DNA of 64,000 bases from a bacterium. Lineage in GTDB: Bacteria > Babelota > Babeliae > Babelales > Vermiphilaceae. The notes below the pieces were generated by a model. The model worked only from the letters and a program-made list of their open reading frames with translations, was not told where the DNA came from and did not search any database. Positions 48,799-57,346 of the stretch are shown here, in pieces; positions within the stretch are counted from its first letter, which is position 1; each line of letters starts with the position of its first letter. The DNA lies in assembly GCA_016699125.1 (NCBI GenBank), contig CP064961.1, forward strand, positions 620,001-684,000, in the 5' to 3' direction. The position numbers were made by a program, and so were the translations under genes.

Positions 48799-49713
48799 AT
48801 GTACCTCCCTTTCTTTGTATATTACCGTGTATCATTTATTGTGTGCCTCGCTGTATTTGCAACCGTTGGGTGCAAAACAGATTCAATTGATATTCACAGC
48901 GGCCTTAAACGTAATACATACAAACCTCACACCTCTATTAAAAATATCGTCTTAGATTTACACGGCGTTCTTTTTGTCGGCCAAACTTCAACCTTTACAG
49001 TAATCAAACAGGTAGGGCTCCTTCCTTTTGTATCATATGGATTACAATTTGGCAAAGAGATTTTCTACGTAAAACAGATGGTTTTTAAGATTCTTGACAA
49101 AATGCACCCAAAAACTACCACTGCAATAACGAAAGCTCAAGACAACAAAGCCGAAACACTCCCCATGATCATGCAAGAATGGCTTGCAGGCAATAAAACG
49201 GGAACCGAGACTGTTGAAATTATCAAGCAAAAGGCAATAGAAGAACCATCCTTGTTCAGATCAGCCGTTGAAAAAAAACTGTTTCTTAAAGTTACTGAAC
49301 TGATGTTTGCTCCACAGATCTTTGCCAAGATTCAACATCTGAACCCAATGGCATACAATTTTATAAAAAAACTCAAAAAGAATGGCTTTAGAATCTACGT
49401 TTTATCAAATTGGGACAAAGAGTCTTTTGATATTATCAAGACAAAATATGCGGATTTTTTTGAACTATTTGATGGAATAACTATTTCAGCCGATATCGGA
49501 TACAACAAACCTGCAAACCAAGCATATTATAGCTTTTTTGAGCAACATAACCTTAATCCAGCTGAATGCCTTTTTATTGACGATCAAAAGATAAATATCG
49601 ATGGAGCAATCAGTTGTGGCATGGATGGCTTTGTCTGCCCGTATCAAAAAATCGGCTTTGCAGATTTCCAAAAGACCTATCAACATATTGCGATGCATAC
49701 AAAACAAAACTAA
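48799..49713 (+). CDS. exported/lipoprotein-like HAD-superfamily protein with altered motif I
   Basis: N-terminal hydrophobic segment ending ATVGC25, a possible (imperfect) lipobox. Motif I reads VLDLHGVLF: nucleophile D53 is kept, but the usual second Asp is H55. Motif II is VLSNWD, the Lys is in GYNKPANQ, and motif IV is LFIDDQKINIDGA. The rest follows haloacid-dehalogenase/phosphatase subfamily patterns (QHNLNPAECLFIDD). The H substitution removes the typical acid/base, so it may be a transferase-like, slow or binding-only member. The start has AAAGGG. Convergent with the TVP38-type gene. Confidence 0.8.
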   Translation: MYLPFFVYYRVSFIVCLAVFATVGCKTDSIDIHSGLKRNTYKPHTSIKNIVLDLHGVLFVGQTSTFTVIKQVGLLPFVSYGLQFGKEIFYVKQMVFKILDKMHPKTTTAITKAQDNKAETLPMIMQEWLAGNKTGTETVEIIKQKAIEEPSLFRSAVEKKLFLKVTELMFAPQIFAKIQHLNPMAYNFIKKLKKNGFRIYVLSNWDKESFDIIKTKYADFFELFDGITISADIGYNKPANQAYYSFFEQHNLNPAECLFIDDQKINIDGAISCGMDGFVCPYQKIGFADFQKTYQHIAMHTKQN

Positions 49714-50414
49714 ACCTGTTCAGATTCTGCAAAATTACGTTTTCTCACCAAAACCAGACTACTTGGTATACCAATCAATAATAGAATTGTGAAAACAAAA
49801 ATAAAAGAAAACAGATAACTATTTGTCTGATACAAACTCTGTGCATGTGATCCCAAAAAAGCATACATAAACAGCATAGGTGCTGATCCAAAAAATGCTG
49901 TAAATAGAACAACTGATACTGAAACATTCATCTCTGCAGCAAAGGTATTAATGACAACATATGGCACAACAGATGCAAGGTTCAATAAAAATAGCCCAAA
50001 CACCAAACCTTTGGACAAAGTTAACCGATGAAGCTCCTGTGTTGCATCTTTATAGCGAACAAGCATCATTGGTAAAAACCATTTTTTTATCATTAAAAAT
50101 GAGGCACATCCACCCAATGTAACACAAAACAAAGCAAAAATACCGCCCCACAATGAACCAAATAACATACCACCCATAAAAGTAAGTGGCATAATTACCG
50201 GTACTGCAAAAATAACCGTTCCCAAAAAAAGCGCCATGTACGTAACAAAAGCTTTTAGTGGACAACAGGTCATCAGCTCCTGCATATAATTATTAACCCT
50301 GTAAAACCATTCTTGTAGAAACTGACCATTACTTTTAACAATCAATACAGACAATGTTATTATACAAATAAAGAGAACTAGCAGTAAAAGCTGCTTTTTT
50401 CTTTCAAAAATCAT
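49710..50414 (-). CDS. TVP38/TMEM64 (VTT-domain) membrane protein
   Basis: 234 residues and about five or six helices. A VTT/SNARE-associated domain is suggested by MPLTFMGGMLFGSLWGGIFALFCVTLGG, the RYKDATQELHRLTLSKGLVFGLFLLNLASVVPYVVINTFAAEMNVS segment, and FFGSAPMLFMYAFLG. Related proteins (DedA, TMEM41/VMP1) act in lipid scrambling or envelope homeostasis. I start at ATG 50414 (AAGGA upstream) rather than at the TTG 18 nt earlier. The 3' end overlaps the convergent HAD gene by 4 bp. Confidence 0.8.
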   Translation of the reverse strand: MIFERKKQLLLLVLFICIITLSVLIVKSNGQFLQEWFYRVNNYMQELMTCCPLKAFVTYMALFLGTVIFAVPVIMPLTFMGGMLFGSLWGGIFALFCVTLGGCASFLMIKKWFLPMMLVRYKDATQELHRLTLSKGLVFGLFLLNLASVVPYVVINTFAAEMNVSVSVVLFTAFFGSAPMLFMYAFLGSHAQSLYQTNSYLFSFIFVFTILLLIGIPSSLVLVRKRNFAESEQV

Positions 50415-50488
50415 TTGAAAATCCTTGAACAAAGATCATAATAAGAATAACTTTATTACAATGAATTACAAAATTGCAATAAAACAAT

Positions 50489-51286
50489 CTACTGATCTAA
50501 ATAACTCATCACGTTAAATGGGACCGATAAAGGCTTTGTTGAAGGAGACGTAAAAACAATGCGTGACTGATTTTTGCCTGCTGTTGATTCTACCGTAGGT
50601 TTATTCAACTGATTCTGCAAAGTCATTTTAAAATAGTCACTCAACTCTTTTAACTGAGTTTTAAGCGATTCGTTTTCAGACTTAAGGTATTCGACAAGCT
50701 CTTTTGAACCTAATAACTGCCCATAATTAACCAACAGTTTCTCTTTTTCTTCCTTTGAACCAAGCATCTGCAACATACCATCTTTGACACCGTGATTATA
50801 ATGCGAATCTTGAAAACCTGTAATAATTTTCTGCATCTTTTCATTTGCCTCTGTAAGCTGCTGAACCTCTTTTTCTAAATAGGTAATTTGACATCTTAAT
50901 CGTTCAACGTCCTGCATGGAACGTATTTTTTTTTCCGCTTTTTGTTGTTTAATACTTTCAACATCGGTTCGTGCAATTTTGTTATATAAAAAGTTAATTT
51001 TACTTCGACATACTCCAAATGTACGTCCAACCACAGACTTAAACCCTTCAATTTGCAGATAGATCTTGCCATAAGAAGTAACTGTTTCATTATTATACAG
51101 ATAACGCAATGCTGGCATCAGTGCAAGAAAGGGAACCGCATACTGATAATATTCCTGCAATACACCTAACATTGTCACAGAAACCTGGCTGCCAGTATTT
51201 TTGACCGGCTCGTCTGCAAAGAACGTTATTGGCACAAACAGCACTCCACATAAAAAAATCAACCAAAATCTATACCAGATACTCAT
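50489..51286 (-). CDS. exported coiled-coil protein, 265 aa
   Basis: Unknown. I start at ATG 51286 (AAAAAGGAGAAGCG upstream is a strong ribosome site); the longer frame from 51337 lacks one. The signal or anchor is FWLIFLCGVLFVPITFFA. After ~100 residues, with a short hydrophobic patch (YAVPFLALMPALRYL), a long coiled coil runs from ~130 to ~240 (KAEKKIRSMQDVERLRCQI, LEKEVQQLTEANEKMQ). The C-terminal tail is Pro/Ser rich. It might be a tethering or scaffolding protein of the envelope. It lies downstream of the two low-complexity exported genes, past a hairpin. Confidence 0.7.
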   Translation of the reverse strand: MSIWYRFWLIFLCGVLFVPITFFADEPVKNTGSQVSVTMLGVLQEYYQYAVPFLALMPALRYLYNNETVTSYGKIYLQIEGFKSVVGRTFGVCRSKINFLYNKIARTDVESIKQQKAEKKIRSMQDVERLRCQITYLEKEVQQLTEANEKMQKIITGFQDSHYNHGVKDGMLQMLGSKEEKEKLLVNYGQLLGSKELVEYLKSENESLKTQLKELSDYFKMTLQNQLNKPTVESTAGKNQSRIVFTSPSTKPLSVPFNVMSYLDQ

Positions 51287-51320
51287 CGCTTCTCCTTTTT
51301 GAGCGATACTATAACAAAGA

Positions 51321-51354
51321 ACGGGGAACAGAAACAAAGGTTTCCATTCCCCGT
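51321..51354 (-). terminator. hairpin terminator after the 558-aa exported gene
   Basis: ACGGGGAA pairs with TTCCCCGT (51321-51328 and 51347-51354), and inner GAAAC pairs with GTTTC. On the minus strand a modest T-rich stretch follows. It sits 36 nt past the stop of the upstream gene. Confidence 0.55.
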
Positions 51355-51389
51355 GAGGTTGTTATCAGTTTATTACATACTTAATACAT

Positions 51390-53066
51390 TTATGCGACTT
51401 TTGGTTGTCCCATAAAAGCTGCACACATTCCTGCTACACCAAACAATCCTTGCATCCATGTTGCGCTTGCAGGACTAAAAATATTAAAGAATCCTGACAC
51501 AGTCCAATCAATCCAACCATTTTTAACACACTCTGGTAATTTCTTATAAAACCAGTTAATCGGTCTTGCCAAAATTCTCCTGTTGAACCATGCATCTTTA
51601 ACATCTCCAACACCATAATATTTGCAATATGAGATACACACAGCAGATTCAGCCATCTTTCGGGCAATCTGACTCTTTTCCCATCCATGACATAATCCAT
51701 GAAATGATATCTCCCACAGCACGGTTGCCATAATTCCTTTCCATGCATTAGCTTCACGAGCTGATCCATTGGCATTAAAATGGTTACTAATATATTTGGA
51801 CATTTTTATATTTATCAGATCACCAGCGGTAAATGGAATACCGAGTACACGCAGAATCACCTTAACCATACCCATTATTCCCTCAGGATTTCGCGGATCA
51901 GTTTTCAAATTTGCATCAAACTCAGCAAACTCATCTTGCACTACATTTTCGCCAAACACTTTATTTAAAGCCCAGTTACCTACATTCAAAAACGGTTGAA
52001 ACAAAGGTTTTGCATAACTCAAAACTGTTTGAAGCAATGGATAGTTCAGAACCTTTCTACATATTCCCAACATTCCCGACTGACGGGCAACCTGCCCATT
52101 CTGCGCTGTAGCTTCCATCTCAAATAACTGTTGATCCATCTGTTTTAAAATACCCGGCAACTGGTCTATCTGTGCAGCAAGTTGTGCTTTCTGTTCTTCA
52201 TCCTTGCATTCAGCGAGCATTTCTTCTTTTAACGCTTTCAATCCTTGATCATGAGCAAGCAGCTGCTTTATTTCATTTCGACCAGCAGCATTCATTTTTC
52301 TAAAATCATTCACAAGCTGTACAACAGGAGCATGTAACTCAACTGGTGCTTTCTCATTTTGAATTTTTTGTGCCTGTTCAAAAAGCTTTTCATTTTTTTG
52401 AGCCTGATTAGCTACTGCCGCTCGCTGAGTAGGTTGTTCATTTTTATTTACCGCAGAATTGGCAGGAAGTAGCGGCATACCATTGATGGTTGGCTCTACC
52501 TGGCGCTGTTTATCAGCAGCATTAGCTCTCGGTTTTACTGCCTGCTTTTGGGCAGATTTGATCGGTTGCACCTGAGCTGGTTGCGGCGGATTTATTACAG
52601 GCTGTTTAATAACCGGCTGGACCGGTTGATGTTGTTGCACAACTTCGGCAGGTTTTTCAACTGCCTGCTGGACCTGCTGCGTCGGTTCAACCACAACCGG
52701 TTCATGGTTCTTTTGATCAGGTACGCTCACAGGTTGAGGCTGATCCATAACTGGCGGTTGCTGTACAATCGGAGCCTGTTGCGTATCTGTACTCTTATTT
52801 TCTAACTGATTAACACTGTTCTTTTGTGCCGCACGTGCAATTTGCCCATGCTTTTGAACCATCTGGTTAAAAAAGTTGGACCGCGCAGACGAGGTTCGCG
52901 CATGCGGCTGCATTTTTCTGGCACCACGCACGGCAGAAACCATTTTTACAGGACGGTTCTGCTTTGCAGCACCTGCCACAAATTTTAACCTGTCCGGTCC
53001 TGCAGTCAGGTGCAGTCCCGCACCTAACACACAGCACACTATAATTTTTTTCAACATATTCTTCAT
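51390..53066 (-). CDS. large exported protein with Pro/Gln/Val-rich region, 558 aa
   Basis: Unknown. The start is ATG 53066, chosen because GGAGGTTGTC lies directly upstream; the same leader precedes the next gene. Signal peptide: KIIVCCVLGAGLHLTAG. Residues ~90-230 are low complexity (Gln, Pro, Val, Lys: VQQPPVMDQPQPV and similar), likely disordered. The C-terminal ~230 residues are ordered, with hydrophobic helices (MVKVILRVLGIPFTAGDLI, KGIMATVLWEISFHGLCHGW) and end with GLFGVAGMCAAFMG. A secreted, possibly membrane-interacting protein is inferred. Probably co-transcribed with the 630-residue gene upstream. Confidence 0.75.
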   Translation of the reverse strand: MKNMLKKIIVCCVLGAGLHLTAGPDRLKFVAGAAKQNRPVKMVSAVRGARKMQPHARTSSARSNFFNQMVQKHGQIARAAQKNSVNQLENKSTDTQQAPIVQQPPVMDQPQPVSVPDQKNHEPVVVEPTQQVQQAVEKPAEVVQQHQPVQPVIKQPVINPPQPAQVQPIKSAQKQAVKPRANAADKQRQVEPTINGMPLLPANSAVNKNEQPTQRAAVANQAQKNEKLFEQAQKIQNEKAPVELHAPVVQLVNDFRKMNAAGRNEIKQLLAHDQGLKALKEEMLAECKDEEQKAQLAAQIDQLPGILKQMDQQLFEMEATAQNGQVARQSGMLGICRKVLNYPLLQTVLSYAKPLFQPFLNVGNWALNKVFGENVVQDEFAEFDANLKTDPRNPEGIMGMVKVILRVLGIPFTAGDLINIKMSKYISNHFNANGSAREANAWKGIMATVLWEISFHGLCHGWEKSQIARKMAESAVCISYCKYYGVGDVKDAWFNRRILARPINWFYKKLPECVKNGWIDWTVSGFFNIFSPASATWMQGLFGVAGMCAAFMGQPKVA

Positions 53067-53096
53067 GACAACCTCCATTTTCATGATCTTTTAAAC

Positions 53097-54989
53097 TTAA
53101 TTTTGAGGAAACGGTGTATTGATCATATGCTGCAACATAGAATCACCTGCATTATTGTTTGCCGCTCCTACCACCACATTCGCAACCTTTTTAGCACCCT
53201 CTACAAAAGCCTGTCCAGCGTTCTCTACTATATCTAAAGGAGTTGCTGCTCCAAACTTGGCACGGGTCCATTTTGCAACACCATTCCAAGCATTTTTTGC
53301 CATAGCCAGATAACCACCCTGGCGCGTCACATAGTTCACGCCATTAATAACTTTCACGGTCGAGTCCCACAACTTGCCCAAACCGGTCAATGTGGAATCA
53401 CCTAACAAGGTTGAAGGAGCATGTGGCACACCAACAAGGTGAGCTGTGCTGCCAACCGCACTTCCAATTCCAGATTCAACTAAAACTTTTGCTAATGGTT
53501 GATTAGAAAGCAATCCAATGGTCAATACAGAAGCCATATGTGCCACCAATCCTTTAACAGGAGCATCTGTTCCAAAATAGGCTGCCATCAAGGTTGGTAT
53601 AATAAGCACCATAGAATGCGTAATAATCTTTGCACAGGTTGAAACGGTAGTATTTTTTATCCCATCTGCTTTAGATTCTCCAAGTACTTTTGCTACAGCA
53701 GTCTCAATAGCGCCATACTCTTTATTACAAGCATCAACCACAGCTGGGCATAGTTTTCTATTCTTTTCGATTAATTCAGATTCAAGTACTCCATGAGACC
53801 AGTTCCAAGAAACACCATTCCAAGCCCAAACGAATCCATCCTTTGCCATACCACCCAAGTCTTTTGCCATATCCCAAGGAATTTGCGCCAAGCCTCGCAA
53901 ACCATAACGCGTCGTATCCTGCGCAGCAGAAGCATCAGTATTTTCACCTTCTTCTGGCAACTCATCACCTTCCAATTTTTCAGATTTACTATCATCTTCA
54001 GGTCTTTCACCAACACGTTCACGGTCAACAGTTGGTTCTTGTTTCCACGCTGGTTTCGGAACTTTACCCCATCTTCCTAAATTCAAACCTGATTCCATTG
54101 CAACTTGCTCAAACCTGTTTTTAACGACAGCCGGCTGTACTTGTTGTACTACCTGGGTCTGTTTTGATACTTGATCTTGTTCAAACGACAACCATGGTGC
54201 TTGCGTATTTTCAAACTGTTTTGTTGGTTGAACCTCTCTTAAAAAAACCTTTGGAATTTTTTTATTTTTACCTGCTTCTACAAAACTTCCGTTATTCACG
54301 ACAGGCTTTTTATGTCTGCTATTCTTTTGCAAAGCATCCTTTAAAAGGTTAACTTTTGGAACTTCACCGATGACAATTTTCTGCTTTTTTTCATTTTTGC
54401 ATTCAGCATCAAACCCTTGCTCATCCTCCTCATAATCATCAGGAGCTACCGCCTTTTGAACTTTTTCTTTTTTATTATTAAGTGGCGGACGACGTTTTTT
54501 TACTTCTTTGACAGGCTCCACAGGCTGCTCATTTTTTACTTCATTTTTATCAGACGGGACTTCTATAACCGTTTTCTGCTTATCTTCAGCAGGAGCCGGT
54601 TCTGCTTTTACTTCCTTCTTTTCTTCAGTCTTTTGCACCACCACAGGCGCTGGCACTTGCACAGGAGCTACAACTACAGATTGCGGCCGCACCACAGGGG
54701 TGATATGAGGCAAGATCGGTTTAACCGCTGCTTTATTGAAAACCACCCTTTGATTGTTATGAGCAAGCGCTGATTGTGCTGCGGTAAAAGCAGTACGATT
54801 GGTTCTTGCATAATTTTGATTATTCATCGGCCGAGCAGCTCTATTCGATTGAGCAGCACGCGCTGCTGGGGCAGAACCATTAGGTTTGCTACGCAAAAGA
54901 GGGGACCCTGCAACTAATTCTAAAGAAGAAGTAATACATAATAAAAGCATAATAGCATGATAAGTAAACAATCGATTTTTTATAACCAT
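53097..54989 (-). CDS. large exported protein with low-complexity region, 630 aa
   Basis: Unknown. The start is ATG 54989 with GGAGGTTGTT upstream; this 12-13 nt leader is shared with the following gene, suggesting duplication of the 5' end. Signal: YHAIMLLLCITSSLELVAG. A long disordered-looking Lys/Glu/Pro/Val region (~70-340, e.g. VAPVQVPAPVVVQKTEEKK) precedes an ordered C-terminal part with Trp-rich WAWNGVSWNWSHG and hydrophobic helices (HSMVLIIPTLMAAYFG, GSAVGSTAHLVGVP). The layout parallels its neighbour (signal, disordered linker, hydrophobic C-terminal domain), although the domains themselves do not look alike. Confidence 0.75.
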   Translation of the reverse strand: MVIKNRLFTYHAIMLLLCITSSLELVAGSPLLRSKPNGSAPAARAAQSNRAARPMNNQNYARTNRTAFTAAQSALAHNNQRVVFNKAAVKPILPHITPVVRPQSVVVAPVQVPAPVVVQKTEEKKEVKAEPAPAEDKQKTVIEVPSDKNEVKNEQPVEPVKEVKKRRPPLNNKKEKVQKAVAPDDYEEDEQGFDAECKNEKKQKIVIGEVPKVNLLKDALQKNSRHKKPVVNNGSFVEAGKNKKIPKVFLREVQPTKQFENTQAPWLSFEQDQVSKQTQVVQQVQPAVVKNRFEQVAMESGLNLGRWGKVPKPAWKQEPTVDRERVGERPEDDSKSEKLEGDELPEEGENTDASAAQDTTRYGLRGLAQIPWDMAKDLGGMAKDGFVWAWNGVSWNWSHGVLESELIEKNRKLCPAVVDACNKEYGAIETAVAKVLGESKADGIKNTTVSTCAKIITHSMVLIIPTLMAAYFGTDAPVKGLVAHMASVLTIGLLSNQPLAKVLVESGIGSAVGSTAHLVGVPHAPSTLLGDSTLTGLGKLWDSTVKVINGVNYVTRQGGYLAMAKNAWNGVAKWTRAKFGAATPLDIVENAGQAFVEGAKKVANVVVGAANNNAGDSMLQHMINTPFPQN

Positions 54990-55190
54990 AACAACCTCCA
55001 TTTTGGTTAAAAACCTCGTATTTATGAACTCAGAAGCTCGTTTTTTATGCGTATATCTATAATTATATTACAAATAGAAATAATGTCAACTGCCGTCTGC
55101 CAGCCATAAAATGGGGCACGAAGGCAGCAAACAACCGATCAGATCAATCTGATCTTTAAAAATGGTTCAAAAAAGGCTTAAAAATAGGCT

Positions 55191-55997
55191 TTATCGATCA
55201 CAAAAAAGAGGCGCCACCCAAACAGGAAGGCATTTTTGGGCATTTTTAAGCACAATAGCAAGCAATAAGGGCTTTATAAGCTGCAGCTCAAGGCCCCGGG
55301 ACTGTAAATAATCGATAGAATAAGTCTGCAGAGGGCTTATATCAACTGAATGCACCGCTTTGACTCGAAAGGGGGCGATTTCCATGACCGGCCTTACAGT
55401 CATATTCGCACTGCAAGCTGACTCTACCACTCCTTTTATATGAAAAGCGGCATCTGCACGCTCTGCATCTGGCAAAATCACCACCCCACCATCCACAGAA
55501 AGCTTTGACTGCGCATCGAGCACTGCAAAAACCACCGCTTTTGACTCTGTATCGGCGTATTCATGTGTTTGGTTTAAGTTATACGAAAGGATGGAATCAG
55601 CAGAGGCATTGATCTGTTTAAACACTGCACAACTACTTCCATTGCCTGACTGCTTTATTATTGTATGACAGGTATAATGACCACCGTTGGCATTTATAAT
55701 ATGGTAAAAACCAAACTGCGCTCCCTGAGCAAGTGAAATATGAAACTCATCCGTTTTGGCTACATTTTTGCTCATATTACGCGAGAAAAAATATAATAAG
55801 GTCGCACCCTGCTCAACCTGAATAACCGTTTTTTGATTCAGGTACTGCTGTTGCTCATCAAAAACAAAAACAGATACATCTTTTTTAACACGAATACACA
55901 GCTCTGCCGTTTTGTAGGAAATAGGAAGCGGTGCTTCAACTGTAACATCAAAAAGCAATCGTGTACCATTTTCTGACTCTTCACATCGCATGTTCAT
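55191..55997 (-). CDS. sufD: SufD-like Fe-S assembly scaffold subunit, short
   Basis: Partner of SufB in the SufBCD complex that builds Fe-S clusters. The core beta-helix strands (GGHYTCHTIIKQ, VFAVLDAQSKLSVDGGVVILPDAERADA) and the C-terminal SRGLELQLIKPLLLAI match SufB/SufD C-termini. At 268 residues it lacks most of the N-terminal half of typical ~420-residue SufD proteins. The ATG overlaps the sufB stop (ATGA). It is the last gene of the long operon. Reading it as a second SufB copy is less likely because it lacks the SufB cysteine. Confidence 0.8.
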   Translation of the reverse strand: MNMRCEESENGTRLLFDVTVEAPLPISYKTAELCIRVKKDVSVFVFDEQQQYLNQKTVIQVEQGATLLYFFSRNMSKNVAKTDEFHISLAQGAQFGFYHIINANGGHYTCHTIIKQSGNGSSCAVFKQINASADSILSYNLNQTHEYADTESKAVVFAVLDAQSKLSVDGGVVILPDAERADAAFHIKGVVESACSANMTVRPVMEIAPFRVKAVHSVDISPLQTYSIDYLQSRGLELQLIKPLLLAIVLKNAQKCLPVWVAPLFCDR

Positions 55998-57346
55998 CCA
56001 ACAGATCCTTCCATCTCAAGTCGTATTAACCTGTTCAACTCAACTGCATATTCCATCGGCAAAAAATCGATAAAAGCACCCAGAAAACCCTGCGCTATCA
56101 TAATTTTTGCCTCCTGTTCAGAAATACCCCGTGACGCTAAAAACAACAGCTGCTGTTCATCAATACTGGTTACCAATGCTTCATGCTTAACCTGCGCCGT
56201 TCCATTCGCAACTGAAAAGGTTGGATACGTATCCGCCTGACAAAGATCATCAAAAAGCAATGCATCACACTGTGTCTTTGCACTGCAGTCGTACGCCTTT
56301 TCAACAACCTTTACCAGCCCACGAAAGGAGGCCCGCCCCCCTTTTTGACAGAGAGATTTGGCAACAATAGTCGAGCTTGTATGCGGAGCCAGATGAATGA
56401 CCTTAGCACCAGAATCATGATGCTGATCTTTGTGAGCAACCGCAATCGAGACCACATGCGCCTTTGCATTCATGCCTTTTAGAACAACTGACGGATATTT
56501 CATAGTTTTATAAGAACCGAAATTTCCGTCGATCCATTCAACCGTTGCACCCTCATGCGCCACTGCACGCTTGGTCACAAGATTATACACATTGGTTGAC
56601 CAGTTCTGAATCGTTGTATAACGAATGTGTGCACCCGGCAAGGCAATAAGTTCAACGACAGCACTATGCAAAGACGCAGTCTGATAGAGCGGCGCACTGC
56701 AACCTTCAACATAATGCACAAAACTACCTGGCTCTGCAATAATTAACGTTCGTTCAAACTGCCCCATTGCTTGCTGATTAATACGGAAATACGCCTGCAA
56801 CGGCATGGTCACCTGAACGCCTGCAGGAACATAAACAAAACTGCCCCCGCTCCACACTGCAGAATTAAGCGCGGCAAACTTATTATCTTTTGATGGAATC
56901 ACCGTTCCAAAAAAACGTTTTACCAGATCCTCATGCTGCGCAAGCCCACCATTCATATCAAGGAAAACCACGCCTTGCTTGATCCATTCATCTTTCAAAG
57001 ACTTATAAATTACTTCAGATTCGAACTGTGCACCCACGCCTGCAAGCATCTGCTGTTCTGCCTGCAAAATTCCAAGCTGATCAAAGGTGTTTTTGATAGA
57101 TTCAGGAACATCTTGCCAGGTTCGTGCCTGTTGATTCAAAGGTTTTAGATAATAACAGATATCATCAAACTCGAGCCCAGACAGATCAACGCCCCACGCC
57201 GACAAAGGCATTGAAAAAAAAAGTTCAAGTGCCGCAAGACGATACTCAATCATCCACCCAGGCTCATTTTTCTGCTGGGCAATGGTACGAATAAACTCAA
57301 CCCCAATCTTTTGATATCCAGAATGCTTTTTGCCCTGTTGCACCAT
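55994..57346 (-). CDS. sufB: Fe-S cluster assembly protein SufB
   Basis: Scaffold of the SUF system. 450 residues with family hallmarks: WSGGSFVYVPAGVQVTMPLQAYFRIN, ERTLIIAEPGSFVHYVEGCSAP, RYTTIQNWSTNVYNLVTKRA and AKTQCDALLFDD (the cysteine region linked to cluster assembly). Then QADTYPTFSV and HEALVTSIDEQQLLFLASRGI complete the family pattern. The start overlaps the stop of the 862-residue gene (TAATG), with AAGGAT as its ribosome site, and its own stop overlaps sufD. Translation is therefore coupled on both sides. Confidence 0.96.
   Translation of the reverse strand: MVQQGKKHSGYQKIGVEFIRTIAQQKNEPGWMIEYRLAALELFFSMPLSAWGVDLSGLEFDDICYYLKPLNQQARTWQDVPESIKNTFDQLGILQAEQQMLAGVGAQFESEVIYKSLKDEWIKQGVVFLDMNGGLAQHEDLVKRFFGTVIPSKDNKFAALNSAVWSGGSFVYVPAGVQVTMPLQAYFRINQQAMGQFERTLIIAEPGSFVHYVEGCSAPLYQTASLHSAVVELIALPGAHIRYTTIQNWSTNVYNLVTKRAVAHEGATVEWIDGNFGSYKTMKYPSVVLKGMNAKAHVVSIAVAHKDQHHDSGAKVIHLAPHTSSTIVAKSLCQKGGRASFRGLVKVVEKAYDCSAKTQCDALLFDDLCQADTYPTFSVANGTAQVKHEALVTSIDEQQLLFLASRGISEQEAKIMIAQGFLGAFIDFLPMEYAVELNRLIRLEMEGSVG

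Noticed and set aside
52560..52800. Pro/Gln/Val-rich stretch as a coding tandem repeat
   Set aside because: Composition is biased but no fixed-length unit repeats; low complexity only.
55137..55154. Near-palindrome GATCAGAT..ATCTGATC after sufD
   Set aside because: Short loop, no T-run on either strand; too weak for a terminator or operator call.
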